34,864 nucleotides of DNA from Lacticaseibacillus hulanensis (lineage in GTDB: Bacteria > Bacillota > Bacilli > Lactobacillales > Lactobacillaceae), in assembly GCF_004010095.1 (NCBI RefSeq), contig NZ_RRYD01000032.1, positions 1-34,864 of the forward strand, read 5' to 3'. Shown piece after piece: positions 15,723 to 24,057 of this stretch. A model generated the notes under the pieces. That model had not been told where the DNA came from. It ran no database searches and worked only from the letters and a program-made list of their open reading frames with translations. Each line of letters starts with the position of its first letter. Within the stretch, counting starts at the first letter, position 1. Both the position numbers and the translations under genes were made by a program.

Positions 15723-17360
15723 TTACTTGTTGTTAGTAGCGCCAACGAAGTTAACCATCCCATTAGGGCAAGACTGCATACCCTTAACAGAAGTCCGGAT
15801 CAGGTGCGCTTCACCCAGCTGGTACAGAGGCACAACGCCCATGTCCTTGGTGAGAGTCTGTGCAGCCGTCTGGAGGTCGTTCCAACGCTTGGTGGTGCTA
15901 ATTGCGTCAGAGCCCTTAGATGCCTTAACTGCGTTGTCGTAGGTCTTGTTGCTCCATTCACCGTCGTTGTATGCAGCGCCAGTGGTGAAGAGGTCAAGGA
16001 AGCTGATTGCGTCTGGGAAGTCAGCACTCCAAGCGGTAACAACCATGTCGAACTTACGGTCAGCTGAAAGCTGGAGACGAGTCTTGAATGGTACAGACTT
16101 GGTCGTCACGGTCAGCTTAGCGTTAGGACCAGAAACCTTTTCAAGGGCGTTCTGCAGGTATTCAAGGGTGCTCTTAGCAGCTTCGGTGTCATCAGACAGA
16201 AGTGAGAAGTTAGCACTGGTCTTACCCATTTCCTTCATGCCTTCAGCAAAGAGCTTCTTGGCTTGCTTCAGGTTGTAGGTGGTGTCCTTCTTAACGGCCT
16301 TGTCGGCTTCAGTCGTGAAGTCCTTGCCGTCCTTGCTGTAGAACATCTTGCTTGGAACAACGGTGCTGATTGGGACAGAACCATTACCCAGAACCTTCTT
16401 GATGAATTCCTTGCGGTTAACCGCGAGGGACATCGCCTGGCGAACCTTCAAGTTCTTGAAGATTGGGTTGTTGTTACCGTTCATTTCCAAGTAGTACGTT
16501 GCGGTCTTAGGAATGTTCGTGTATGAAGGGTCGTTTTGCATCTGCTGAGCGTTGTTCCCAGAAACAACAACATCATCAAGCTTGTTGTCCTGGTACAGGT
16601 TCAGTGCGGTGCTTGGGTCCTTAACAACTTGGTACTTCAAGGTGTCAACCTTAACGTTCTTAGCGTTCCAGTACTTAGGGTTCTTGGTCTGGGTCCACTT
16701 GTTGTCGGAACCTTGCCACTTCTTCATGACGTAAGGTCCGTTGAAAGTGAGCGTCTTAGAGGAAGTACCGTACTTGCTACCCCACTTCTCAACGTTGCTC
16801 TTTTCAATTGGGTCAAATGTCTGGAGGGCAATCATCTTTTCGAAGTAAGGCATAACCTTATCAAGCTTAACCTGCAGGGTTGTCTTGTTTAAGGCCTTCA
16901 CACCAAGCGTTGAAGGAGCCTTCTTGCCGGCGATGATGGCGTCAGCGTTCTGAATCCCACTGAAGATGTAGGCATATTCAGACTTGGTCTTTGGATCGAT
17001 GGCGCGCTTCCACGCGTAAACGAAGTCACCAGCCGTAACCTGCTTACCATCAGACCACTTTGCGTTACGCAGGTGGAATGTGTATGTCTTCTGGTCCTTA
17101 GAAACGGTCGCCATGGACTTAGCCATGTCAGGCTTCAAGGTCTTGCCCTCAAAGCGGTAAAGGCCGGCGTAGGTGTTGTCCATTGCCTGACCAGAGATAA
17201 CGTCTGTTGCCAGGCCGGGGTCCATCGTGTTGATGATGTCAGAACTCATCACACGAATGCTGGTCTTCTTCGCAGTATCAGAAGACTTGCTTCCACAAGC
17301 TGCAAGCAAGATCGTCAGTGCCAGGGCAGCAGAGCCCATAAGTACTTTGTTCTTCTTCAT
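15723..17360 (-). CDS. oppA: Oligopeptide ABC transporter substrate-binding lipoprotein OppA (third copy)
   Basis: The product has 545 residues with a lipoprotein signal (MKKNKVLMGSAALALTILLA, lipobox Cys22). It shares the family-5 binding-protein fold and many blocks with the two other OppA copies (NAKWSDGKQVTAGDFVYAW, YWNAKNVKVDTLKYQVVKD). It lies directly after oppF, so it is the cognate binding protein of the OppBCDF importer. A terminator separates it from oppF, and a 17-base dyad upstream suggests independent control. ATG at 17360 follows GGGAGGA. Confidence 0.94.
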   Translation of the reverse strand: MKKNKVLMGSAALALTILLAACGSKSSDTAKKTSIRVMSSDIINTMDPGLATDVISGQAMDNTYAGLYRFEGKTLKPDMAKSMATVSKDQKTYTFHLRNAKWSDGKQVTAGDFVYAWKRAIDPKTKSEYAYIFSGIQNADAIIAGKKAPSTLGVKALNKTTLQVKLDKVMPYFEKMIALQTFDPIEKSNVEKWGSKYGTSSKTLTFNGPYVMKKWQGSDNKWTQTKNPKYWNAKNVKVDTLKYQVVKDPSTALNLYQDNKLDDVVVSGNNAQQMQNDPSYTNIPKTATYYLEMNGNNNPIFKNLKVRQAMSLAVNRKEFIKKVLGNGSVPISTVVPSKMFYSKDGKDFTTEADKAVKKDTTYNLKQAKKLFAEGMKEMGKTSANFSLLSDDTEAAKSTLEYLQNALEKVSGPNAKLTVTTKSVPFKTRLQLSADRKFDMVVTAWSADFPDAISFLDLFTTGAAYNDGEWSNKTYDNAVKASKGSDAISTTKRWNDLQTAAQTLTKDMGVVPLYQLGEAHLIRTSVKGMQSCPNGMVNFVGATNNK

Positions 17361-17483
17361 TATGTAAATCCTCCCTGAAATGCATCTGTGACATAATCTT
17401 GCGTCACGTTTTTGTACAATGATTAGAATACTCCGCTAGTAGGTTAAAATCCAGTGATATGCGAACTTTCTTTGAATAAGTTT

Positions 17484-17500
17484 TGTGTACCGTTTACACA
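17484..17500. promoter_or_regulatory. 17-base dyad upstream of third oppA
   Basis: TGTGTA-CCGTT-TACACA: perfect 6-base arms about 124 bases upstream of the start codon. The central CG and TG...CA ends recall a catabolite-responsive element, but the spacing is longer than the CcpA consensus. Confidence 0.3.
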
Positions 17501-17556
17501 GCCCTTTCTCGTTTTCACATCACCTGCCACTTATTTCATTTCACGGACGACTGGAC

Positions 17557-17602
17557 TAAAAAAAGCAACCCCCGCGCCGAATAGTTCGACTGAGAGATTG
17601 CT
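17557..17602 (-). terminator. Terminator after oppF
   Basis: Minus-strand AGCAATC/GGTTGCT (17596-17602 with 17564-17570) with an inner CGAA/TTCG hairpin, followed by seven T residues. It lies 10 bases past the oppF stop. Confidence 0.8.
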
Positions 17603-17611
17603 CCTTTTGAC

Positions 17612-18565
17612 TTATGCGTTGTAAGCCGCCGCTGCGGCCTTGTAGCCTTCAACTTCACCGGCAGCCGCATAGACGAAGTGTTCTGGCGTGATTTCCACCA
17701 TGGTCCGCTTCTGTCCGTCTTCTTCCATACTGGAATCGTACGGCTGAGGCCGACGCTTGCGTTCAACTTCTGGATCCGGAATTGGGATTGCAGAAAGCAA
17801 GCTCTTCGTGTATGGGTGCAGTGGGTGGTTGTACACTTCACTGGCCGTGGACAGTTCCACCAGCCGCCCGTTGTGCATTACGGCAATCCGGTCAGAAATG
17901 TACTTAACCATGGACAGGTCGTGCGCAATGAACAGGTACGTCAAGTTCCGCTTCTCCTGAATTTCCTTCAACAAGTTAACCACTTGGGCCTGAATGGAAA
18001 CGTCAAGCGCGGAAATTGGTTCGTCAGCGATGATGAACTGGGGCTGCACGGCAAGTGCCCGGGCAATCCCAATCCGCTGCCGCTGACCACCAGAGAATTC
18101 GTGGGGGTAACGGGTGGCGTGGTCAGGGTTTAGCCCAACCAACTCCAGCAGGTTAGCCACCTGCTCGTCACGGTCTTTGTCATTCTTGGCGAGGTGGTGG
18201 ATATCAATCCCCTCGGCAATAATGTCCTTAACCTTCATCCGGGGGTTCAGGGATGCGTATGGGTCCTGGAAAATCATCTGGGTTTCACGCCGGAATTCCT
18301 GCATCTCCTTCGAACCGTTCTTCAGCTTGGCGATATCCTTGCCGTTGAACATGATTTCCCCACTCGTTGGCTTGTAGAGCCGAATGATGGCCCGGCCGGT
18401 GGTAGTTTTACCAGAACCAGATTCACCAACCAGCCCCAGAGTTTCGCCGCGGTAGATGTCAAACGTGATGTCTTGGATGGCGCGGACTTCATCCTTCTTG
18501 CCTAGGTTGAAGAACTGCTGGAGGTCCTTAACGGAAACCAGTACTTCCTTCTTCTGCTCAGCCAT
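17612..18565 (-). CDS. oppF: Oligopeptide ABC transporter ATP-binding protein OppF
   Basis: The product has 317 residues. It is one of the two cytoplasmic ATPases that power the peptide importer. Walker A GESGSGKT is at residues 47-54; the Q-loop is [13 protein letters not shown]; the ABC signature is SGGQRQR; Walker B is FIIADEP; the switch is IAHDLS. The C-terminal oligopeptide-transporter extension contains [17 protein letters not shown]. The ATG directly follows the oppD stop (TAAATG), so the two are co-translated. It is the last gene of the oppBCDF unit and is followed by a terminator. Confidence 0.96.
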   Translation of the reverse strand: MAEQKKEVLVSVKDLQQFFNLGKKDEVRAIQDITFDIYRGETLGLVGESGSGKTTTGRAIIRLYKPTSGEIMFNGKDIAKLKNGSKEMQEFRRETQMIFQDPYASLNPRMKVKDIIAEGIDIHHLAKNDKDRDEQVANLLELVGLNPDHATRYPHEFSGGQRQRIGIARALAVQPQFIIADEPISALDVSIQAQVVNLLKEIQEKRNLTYLFIAHDLSMVKYISDRIAVMHNGRLVELSTASEVYNHPLHPYTKSLLSAIPIPDPEVERKRRPQPYDSSMEEDGQKRTMVEITPEHFVYAAAGEVEGYKAAAAAYNA

Positions 18566-19639
18566 TTAGTCCGCCCCCTTTTCCGTGGTTTGTGGTTTTT
18601 TTGTTTCTGGGTTCATCTTCTTCCAGATTTCACGCCGACGCGCAATTTCTGGTGGCAATTCAACCTTTGGTGCGTCTGGGTGCAGCAGCCAGGTTGCGGC
18701 CTTGTGGGTTGGTGAAACCTGGAAAAATGGTGGTTCCTGCTCCGTGTCAATCTGCATTGCGTACGCGTTACGCGGTGCAAAGGCATCACCAACTGGTGGG
18801 TCGAGCAGGCTTGGCGGCGTCCCGGGAATTGCGTGCAGGCGCTTAGTGTTAGTCTCAAGCGTCGGCATCGATTCGAGCAGACCCCAAGTGTATGGGTGCT
18901 GGGCGTTGTAGAAAATTTCGTCAACGGTCCCAAACTCGACAATCTTGCCGGCATACATAACGGCAACGCGATCAGCAATCCCGGCCACAACCCCAAGGTC
19001 ATGCGTGATGAAGATGATACTGGTATCGATCTTCGTCTGCAGTTCCTTGAGCAGGTCGATAATCTGGGCCTGAATGGTTACGTCAAGGGCGGTAGTTGGT
19101 TCATCAGCAATCAGAATCTGGGGATTGTTGATGATGGCAATGGCGATAACAATCCGCTGCCGCTGACCACCAGAGAACTGGTGGGGGTAGTCCTTGAGCC
19201 GGTTACGGGCATCTTTAATCCCAACCAGTTCGAGCACACGGGCTGCTTCTTCCATTGCGGACTTCTTGGACACACTGTTGTGAATCCGGAGTACTTCTGC
19301 AACCTGTTTCCCAATCGGCATGGTTGGGTCAAGTGAGGTCATTGGATCCTGGAAAATCATCGAAATGTCGTTACCGCGCATGTCGTTGAGTTCCTTGTTT
19401 GACTTCTTCAGAATGTCTTCACCGTTGAAGAGCACTTCACCGTTAACAACTTCCCCGTTCTTGGCGAGCAGGCCCATGATGGTCCGGAGCGTAACGGACT
19501 TACCGGAACCAGATTCACCAACAATGGCAAGTGTTTCCCCTTTTTCAAGGTCAAAGGACACGTTGCGAATCGCGTGCACCTCACCGGCGTAAGTGTGGAA
19601 GTCAATTTCCAAGTTATTTACTTCGAGAATTTTACTCAC
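18566..19639 (-). CDS. oppD: Oligopeptide ABC transporter ATP-binding protein OppD
   Basis: The product has 357 residues. It is the partner ATPase of OppF. Walker A GESGSGKS is at residues 41-48; the Q-loop is [13 protein letters not shown]; the signature is SGGQRQR; Walker B is ILIADEP; the switch is ITHDLG. The C-terminal oligopeptide-transporter domain has [12 protein letters not shown] and [13 protein letters not shown]. The start is GTG at 19639, preceded by AGGAGGTG with five bases of spacing. It sits 11 bases after the oppC stop. OppD differs from OppF by its longer C-terminal domain. Confidence 0.96.
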   Translation of the reverse strand: MSKILEVNNLEIDFHTYAGEVHAIRNVSFDLEKGETLAIVGESGSGKSVTLRTIMGLLAKNGEVVNGEVLFNGEDILKKSNKELNDMRGNDISMIFQDPMTSLDPTMPIGKQVAEVLRIHNSVSKKSAMEEAARVLELVGIKDARNRLKDYPHQFSGGQRQRIVIAIAIINNPQILIADEPTTALDVTIQAQIIDLLKELQTKIDTSIIFITHDLGVVAGIADRVAVMYAGKIVEFGTVDEIFYNAQHPYTWGLLESMPTLETNTKRLHAIPGTPPSLLDPPVGDAFAPRNAYAMQIDTEQEPPFFQVSPTHKAATWLLHPDAPKVELPPEIARRREIWKKMNPETKKPQTTEKGAD

Positions 19640-19650
19640 AATTACACCTC

Positions 19651-20667
19651 CTAGCGTGCAGAGCGAGGGTCAAATGCGTCACGCAGCCCATCAGCGAGCA
19701 GGTTGAACGCGAGCATCAGCACCGAAATCACGATGGCAGGGTAAACCATCTGGTAAGGCAGGAAGCGGAAGTTCTTTTGCCCATCAGACAGCAGCGTCCC
19801 CAGTGATGCCTTAGGTGCAGGAATCCCAATCCCAATGTAAGACAGGAATGCTTCAAAGAAGATTGCCGTTGGGATGGTGAACATCGTCTGAATGATGATG
19901 GTGGAGGACAGGTTTGGAATCAGGTGCTTCCACGCAATCTTGATTGGCGATTCACCCAGCGTCTTCGCAGCCAAGATGAACTCCTGGTCACGCAGTTGCA
20001 GGGTTTGTGCACGAATCAGCCGGGCCATCGTCACCCACCCGGTAAAGGCAATGGCAACAATAATGCTGAGCAGACCTGGCTTGAACACGAGCAGCATCAG
20101 GATAACAACAACCAGGTTAGGCACGGAACTGATGATTTCGATGATCCGCTGCAGAATGTTATCAATCATCCCGCCGTTCCAACCAGAGACAATCCCGTAG
20201 ATAATCCCGATGGTCAAATCAAACAGGGTTGCCATGAACGCGACGAACAGGGAAACACGGGTCCCAGCCAGAATTCGGCTGAGCAGGTCGCGACCGAGTG
20301 AGTCGGTTCCAAGGGCAAACCAGGTGCCATCTGGAACCTTGGAAGCCTTGTATGCGTCAATGTATTCACCACGCACCAGCCCGTGCCCGTTGAATCCAGG
20401 AATGTTCAAGTTACCGAGCTTCGGTGGCAAGTTATTCCAGTTCAGGTGCTGGGTGTTGGGGTTGTGTGGGGAAAACCAGATGCTGATGACGGATAGAAAA
20501 ATCATGATGCAAAGAATCCAGAGGGAAACCATGGCCACCTTGTTCTTCTTAAGTCGCCGGAATGCATCCTGCGTGAAGGTCAGGCTCGGGGTACTGATGT
20601 GCTCCTGTGCTTCCTTTTCAATGTGCGCCAACTTAAAGCTGTCGGCATTAATCTTGTAATCAGCCAT
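19651..20667 (-). CDS. oppC: Oligopeptide ABC transporter permease OppC
   Basis: The product has 338 residues: a cytoplasmic N-terminus, a first span (WILCIMIFLSVISIWF), an external loop of about 65 residues and five further spans. It forms the translocation channel with OppB. The EAA-type loop that contacts the ATPases is AAKTLGESPIKIAWKHLIPN. The start ATG overlaps the oppB stop as TAATG, so translation is coupled. The external loop (TQHLNWNNLPPKLGNLNIP) is typical of OppC and absent from OppB. Confidence 0.95.
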   Translation of the reverse strand: MADYKINADSFKLAHIEKEAQEHISTPSLTFTQDAFRRLKKNKVAMVSLWILCIMIFLSVISIWFSPHNPNTQHLNWNNLPPKLGNLNIPGFNGHGLVRGEYIDAYKASKVPDGTWFALGTDSLGRDLLSRILAGTRVSLFVAFMATLFDLTIGIIYGIVSGWNGGMIDNILQRIIEIISSVPNLVVVILMLLVFKPGLLSIIVAIAFTGWVTMARLIRAQTLQLRDQEFILAAKTLGESPIKIAWKHLIPNLSSTIIIQTMFTIPTAIFFEAFLSYIGIGIPAPKASLGTLLSDGQKNFRFLPYQMVYPAIVISVLMLAFNLLADGLRDAFDPRSAR

Positions 20668-21593
20668 TATTTCGACCCCCCTGCAAGACGAATTCGTGGA
20701 TCAATGAAGCCATAGAGGATATCGACAATCAGCAGGACGACAACCAGCATGACGGAATACATCATGGTTAGGCCCATAATTGTCGGGTAATCGTTCGTCA
20801 AAATCGAGCGAACAAATTGTTCCCCAATACCAGGAATTGCAAAGATATTTTCAACAACCAGTGACCCAACCATCAGGTCAACGGCCATTGGTCCAATAAT
20901 GGTAACAATTGGAATCATGGAGTTCCGCAGGGCGTGCTTAGCCACAACCTGCCACTCGGATTCACCCTTGGACCGGGCAAGCTCGATGTAGTCGGAGTTG
21001 AGGACATCAACCATTTCCGTCCGCATGAACCGGGCCGTCTGTGCCAATGGTGCCATGGCCAAAGCGAGTGTTGGCAAAATACTGGACGAAAAACCATCCC
21101 ACAGGGCAATTGGGAAGATGTGCCACTTGTAGGCAAGCCAGTACTGCATCAGCGCGGCAAACACGAAGTTTGGGATGGACCGGCCGAGGATGGCAAAAAT
21201 CGTCGCCACGGAGTCAACCCAGGAGTTGGCCCGAATTGCGGCAATCGCGCCGAGCAAAATCCCGAGGAGCGTTCCGACAACCATCGCCTGGGCACCAATC
21301 TGGAGTGATGGTGCAACACGGGAGGCAATCAGGTGGGAAACGCTCTGACCAGCGAACTGGTAACTGGTCCCAAAGTCACCGTGCAGTACCCCAAGCAGGT
21401 ACTTCCCGTATTGAACAATCACTGGCTTGTCCAACCCGTTTGCCTTTCTCAAGGCAGCAAGTTGTTCAGCCGGAATCTTTGGGTTGTTAAATGGTGTCCC
21501 TGGCATGAGCTTCATCAAAAAGAACGTCGCGGATGCGATGATGAACAGTGTCAGCAACAGGTAAAAGACACGTTTGACAATGTATTTAGCCAT
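20667..21593 (-). CDS. oppB: Oligopeptide ABC transporter permease OppB
   Basis: The product has 308 residues with six membrane spans. It begins MAKYIVKRVFYLLLTLF, a classic OppB/DppB start, and contains LMPGTPF and the EAA-type loop ARSKGESEWQVVAKHALRNS. It pairs with OppC in the membrane. ATG at 21593 follows GAGGAG with six bases of spacing; an upstream in-frame start at 21629 has no such site and would add unrelated residues. It is the first gene of the oppBCDF transcript. Confidence 0.95.
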   Translation of the reverse strand: MAKYIVKRVFYLLLTLFIIASATFFLMKLMPGTPFNNPKIPAEQLAALRKANGLDKPVIVQYGKYLLGVLHGDFGTSYQFAGQSVSHLIASRVAPSLQIGAQAMVVGTLLGILLGAIAAIRANSWVDSVATIFAILGRSIPNFVFAALMQYWLAYKWHIFPIALWDGFSSSILPTLALAMAPLAQTARFMRTEMVDVLNSDYIELARSKGESEWQVVAKHALRNSMIPIVTIIGPMAVDLMVGSLVVENIFAIPGIGEQFVRSILTNDYPTIMGLTMMYSVMLVVVLLIVDILYGFIDPRIRLAGGSK

Positions 21594-21617
21594 TGGCTTC
21601 TCCTCACTTAGACGTAC

Positions 21618-21638
21618 ACGGGAGACCAAATCCCCCGT
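21618..21638 (-). promoter_or_regulatory. Leader hairpin just before the oppB ribosome site
   Basis: Minus-strand ACGGGGGA-TTTGG-TCTCCCGT: eight pairs including one G-U. It lies about 15 bases 5' of the GAGGAG site. It could affect mRNA stability or ribosome access. Confidence 0.35.
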
Positions 21639-21723
21639 TTATTGAAAAATTTCTGGGTTTAGGGGCGCAACTTTTCACTTCATTGCGCCTTGAAACTTTC
21701 GGAATTGTTAACTAAAAATGTAC

Positions 21724-21751
21724 ATTAGAATGGGATTAAAGTAAAGTGCAA
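21724..21751 (-). promoter_or_regulatory. Probable promoter of the opp operon
   Basis: Minus-strand TTGCAC (21746-21751), a 16-base spacer and TCTAAT (21724-21729). An overlapping alternative is TTTACT/17/TACATT. Both would give a leader of roughly 120-130 bases. Confidence 0.45.
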
Positions 21752-21931
21752 ATACGAATGAATCGCCACATAAATTGTCTGTCGCACATGAACAAGTGAC
21801 TACAATTACCGAATATACTGCCTGTGCAAGCCTAGAGACCGGCATTTATCAAAATGACAATTTCAGCGGGTGTTGATTAATTCGCCACACTAAAAAATTA
21901 TGTCTCACTCGGGTAAAATCGACCCCAAAAA

Positions 21932-21946
21932 TTGAAAACGGTTGCG
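21932..21946 (+). promoter_or_regulatory. Possible catabolite-responsive element (cre)
   Basis: TTGAAAACGGTTGCG matches the CcpA consensus WTGNAANCGNWNNCW at all but the last position. It lies about 180 bases upstream of the best opp promoter candidate, which is rather far. Confidence 0.3.
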
Positions 21947-22010
21947 AAAACGGCAATTTGTTTGGCTGCAACCCAACCACAAATTAGTTTATCTTTCACC
22001 AATAGTTAAT

Positions 22011-22078
22011 AAAAAGATATCGGGTGTGCACCAGTGCCATCCCCAGCAAATGCAGGACCACTAATGCACACCCGATAT
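22011..22078 (-). terminator. Rho-independent terminator of the Cof-type phosphatase gene
   Basis: Perfect 14-bp stem ATATCGGGTGTGCA/TGCACACCCGATAT (22017-22030 with 22065-22078) with a 34-base, partly paired apical region. In the minus sense CTTTTTATT follows. It lies 16 bases past the stop codon. Confidence 0.88.
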
Positions 22079-22094
22079 TCATCTATTATCCTGT

Positions 22095-22904
22095 CTAGTT
22101 GAAGTACTTGTCTAGGAACTTAGCAATGCCGTCCTCGGTGTTGCTGGCGGTTTCGTACTTGGCCACTTCCTTGACGGCAGGGACCGCATTGCCCATCGCG
22201 ACGCTCACGCCGGCCTGCTTCATCATGCCAATATCGTTCATCCCGTCGCCAAACACAATGGTCCGCTCAATCGGGATCCCGGTGCGCTGCTGCAGTTCTT
22301 GCAGCGCGGTGGCCTTATCAATCCCGAGCGGAATGAGTTCCATGTTGTCGTGATTCGACGCGGACAGGTGCATCAGGTTCATTGCCTGCAGGGCGGCCAT
22401 GGAGTTCGCCAGCCCCTCCGCATCACGGGGGCTAATCACGATGCCGTTGGTGATCTCGTCGACGTGCTTCAGCAAATTGTCGAGCGTCCCCACCTGCTTC
22501 ACGCCAACGGTCAACCCACTTGGCTCGAACACGCGCAGAGCGGCTTCCACGAATGCGGGCGGCGTCTGGGTGTAGTACACGTTATCATCACTGAAGTAAA
22601 ACGCAGACAGACCATGGGCCGAGGTCACGTCGTTGACGGCGGTAAGCGCCTTTGCGCCCAGCAAGTGGTGCACGCGCGTCCCGGCAAAATCGTACACTGC
22701 CCCATTCGCCCCAATCACGCCAGCGCGCGGGGAAACTTGGTCAGCCATAATCTTGGCCAGTGCGTACATGCGTCCCGTGGCCACGAAGAACTGGTGACCA
22801 TTGTCCATGGCGGTATTCAGTGCTGCCGACGTTTTGGGCGAAACGTGCTGGTGATCAATTGCGAGTGTACCGTCAATATCCGTGATGATTAAGTGTGGTT
22901 CCAT
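22095..22904 (-). CDS. Cof-type HAD-superfamily phosphatase
   Basis: The product has 269 residues, a normal length for Cof/YidA-type phosphatases (HAD subfamily IIB), which hydrolyse sugar phosphates and other small phosphoesters in the cytoplasm. The motifs are DIDGTLA with nucleophile Asp9 and Asp11, VATGR, GIDKATAL with the motif III lysine, and VFGDGMNDIGM. The cap domain lies between motifs II and III. ATG at 22904 follows GGAGG; a start at 22934 would add ten unlikely residues. The gene stands alone, with its own terminator and a TATAAT box at 23010-23015 (minus). The substrate cannot be inferred. Confidence 0.92.
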   Translation of the reverse strand: MEPHLIITDIDGTLAIDHQHVSPKTSAALNTAMDNGHQFFVATGRMYALAKIMADQVSPRAGVIGANGAVYDFAGTRVHHLLGAKALTAVNDVTSAHGLSAFYFSDDNVYYTQTPPAFVEAALRVFEPSGLTVGVKQVGTLDNLLKHVDEITNGIVISPRDAEGLANSMAALQAMNLMHLSASNHDNMELIPLGIDKATALQELQQRTGIPIERTIVFGDGMNDIGMMKQAGVSVAMGNAVPAVKEVAKYETASNTEDGIAKFLDKYFN

Positions 22905-23029
22905 TTTTGCCTCCGTTGCAAGAAACACGTTCATGCCTAGCTAATATTTCCTGATTTTACTACTTAGCTCGTTCAATTTGCCGATGCCCACAATTATGTA
23001 AAACAACGCATTATACCCGATTGTAGCAG

Positions 23030-23097
23030 AAAAAAGGTAGTCTTGGTAAGCACGCCCGTCAAAATTGTCATTGCGCTACCGAACAGCCAAGACCTCC
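23030..23097 (-). terminator. Second terminator-like structure between sortase and Cof genes
   Basis: Minus-strand GGTCTTGG/CCAAGACT (23087-23094 with 23039-23046) closes a long hairpin and is followed by six T residues. GGTAGC at 23075-23080 could pair instead with GCTACC (23100-23105) or with the terminator's own 3' flank, so alternative folds exist. It lies about 50 bases beyond the sortase terminator. Confidence 0.5.
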
Positions 23098-23148
23098 CTG
23101 GTAGCAACAGGTCCGTTGATTAGCACGCTTTTGTTCTTTCACTGCACG

Positions 23149-23176
23149 CAAAAAAGCAGAGCATCGCCCTGCTTTT
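23149..23176 (-). terminator. Rho-independent terminator of the pilus operon
   Basis: Minus-strand AGCAGGGC/GCTCTGCT (23166-23173 with 23155-23162), with one G-U and a three-base loop, extended by A/T pairs and followed by TTTTTT. It lies just past the sortase stop. Confidence 0.82.
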
Positions 23177-23180
23177 CTCT

Positions 23181-23972
23181 TTATTTGCGGGCCTTCCGCG
23201 CGCGCCACACCTGATAGAAAATCAGCGTGACACACGCCCAGAAGATGCCGGCGAGAATTACGATGTTGCGCCAAAGACCTGACTGGCTCGCCGCTTTAAC
23301 CTTTGCGGCAGTTGCAGGCGTGTACGGAACGCGGTGCCCCGTTACCAATAGTCGGTGGGTATTGGCTGGAACCGGGGTGCAGGTGAGCAGCGTTGCGAGA
23401 TCACGCCCTGCCTGAATTTGCAGGGCCTTCGTGTCGGTCGGCTTGATTACCTGAATCTTATCCACCTTGTACGCGCGGTGCTTACCCGCAACGGTAATGA
23501 CGAATTCATCCCCCTTGGTGAGTTCGTGCAGATCACTAAACATCGTTTTCGTCGGTAGTCCGCTGTGCGCCGAAATCGCCGTGTGGGTATTTTTACCCCC
23601 GACTGGCGCACTAGTACCCGGAACAACCCCCGCCCCGTGATTCAGCGCGTTATCCGACACATTGTCGAACAGAGGTAACTGAACCTTGATGGCGGGAATA
23701 GCAATGGATCCGAGCAGGTGGCTGGCCAATTCTTTACGCAGCTGACTGGTACCATAATGGTCCAAATCAATGGACTGATCCTGGTTTTTAGCCAGTGCTT
23801 TTGCCCGTCGTTCTTGGTCCTCCTTGTCCTGCCGCACCCTTGCCATGTCCTGATACACCTGGACGTAATTGATTGCCCGCATCGCAAACGGGAACAGACA
23901 GATAAGCAGCCCGATAGTAAAAATCATACGCCGGATAAAAATGCCGCGCCGCCGGTTGGTTGTTTTCGCCAT
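23181..23972 (-). CDS. srtC: Class C (pilus-polymerising) sortase
   Basis: The product has 263 residues. It is a membrane transpeptidase that links pilin subunits through their LPxTG motifs. The catalytic residues are His136 (TAISAHSGLP), Cys198 (TLLTCTPVPANTHR) and Arg207. It has an N-terminal span (MIFTIGLLICLFPFAM) and a C-terminal span (IVILAGIFWACVTLIFY), as class C enzymes do. I could not see the DP(F/W/Y) lid motif usual in pilus sortases. ATG at 23972 follows GGAGG. It is the last gene of the pilus operon, 85 bases after the backbone pilin, which is its expected main substrate. Confidence 0.94.
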   Translation of the reverse strand: MAKTTNRRRGIFIRRMIFTIGLLICLFPFAMRAINYVQVYQDMARVRQDKEDQERRAKALAKNQDQSIDLDHYGTSQLRKELASHLLGSIAIPAIKVQLPLFDNVSDNALNHGAGVVPGTSAPVGGKNTHTAISAHSGLPTKTMFSDLHELTKGDEFVITVAGKHRAYKVDKIQVIKPTDTKALQIQAGRDLATLLTCTPVPANTHRLLVTGHRVPYTPATAAKVKAASQSGLWRNIVILAGIFWACVTLIFYQVWRARKARK

Positions 23973-24057
23973 CGTTTTGCCTCCTTCTTCCCGTTCCGTT
24001 TTGCGTCGCTATGGGGGTTCACCACGTTTACCCCGATGACTGAGTTCACTCATGGAG

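Larger units (their letters stand above)
21594..22010. other. Upstream region of the opp operon
   Basis: It holds a leader hairpin (21618-21638), a promoter candidate (21724-21751), and a site close to the CcpA consensus (21932-21946). No open frame with a credible ribosome site is present on either strand. Confidence 0.45.
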
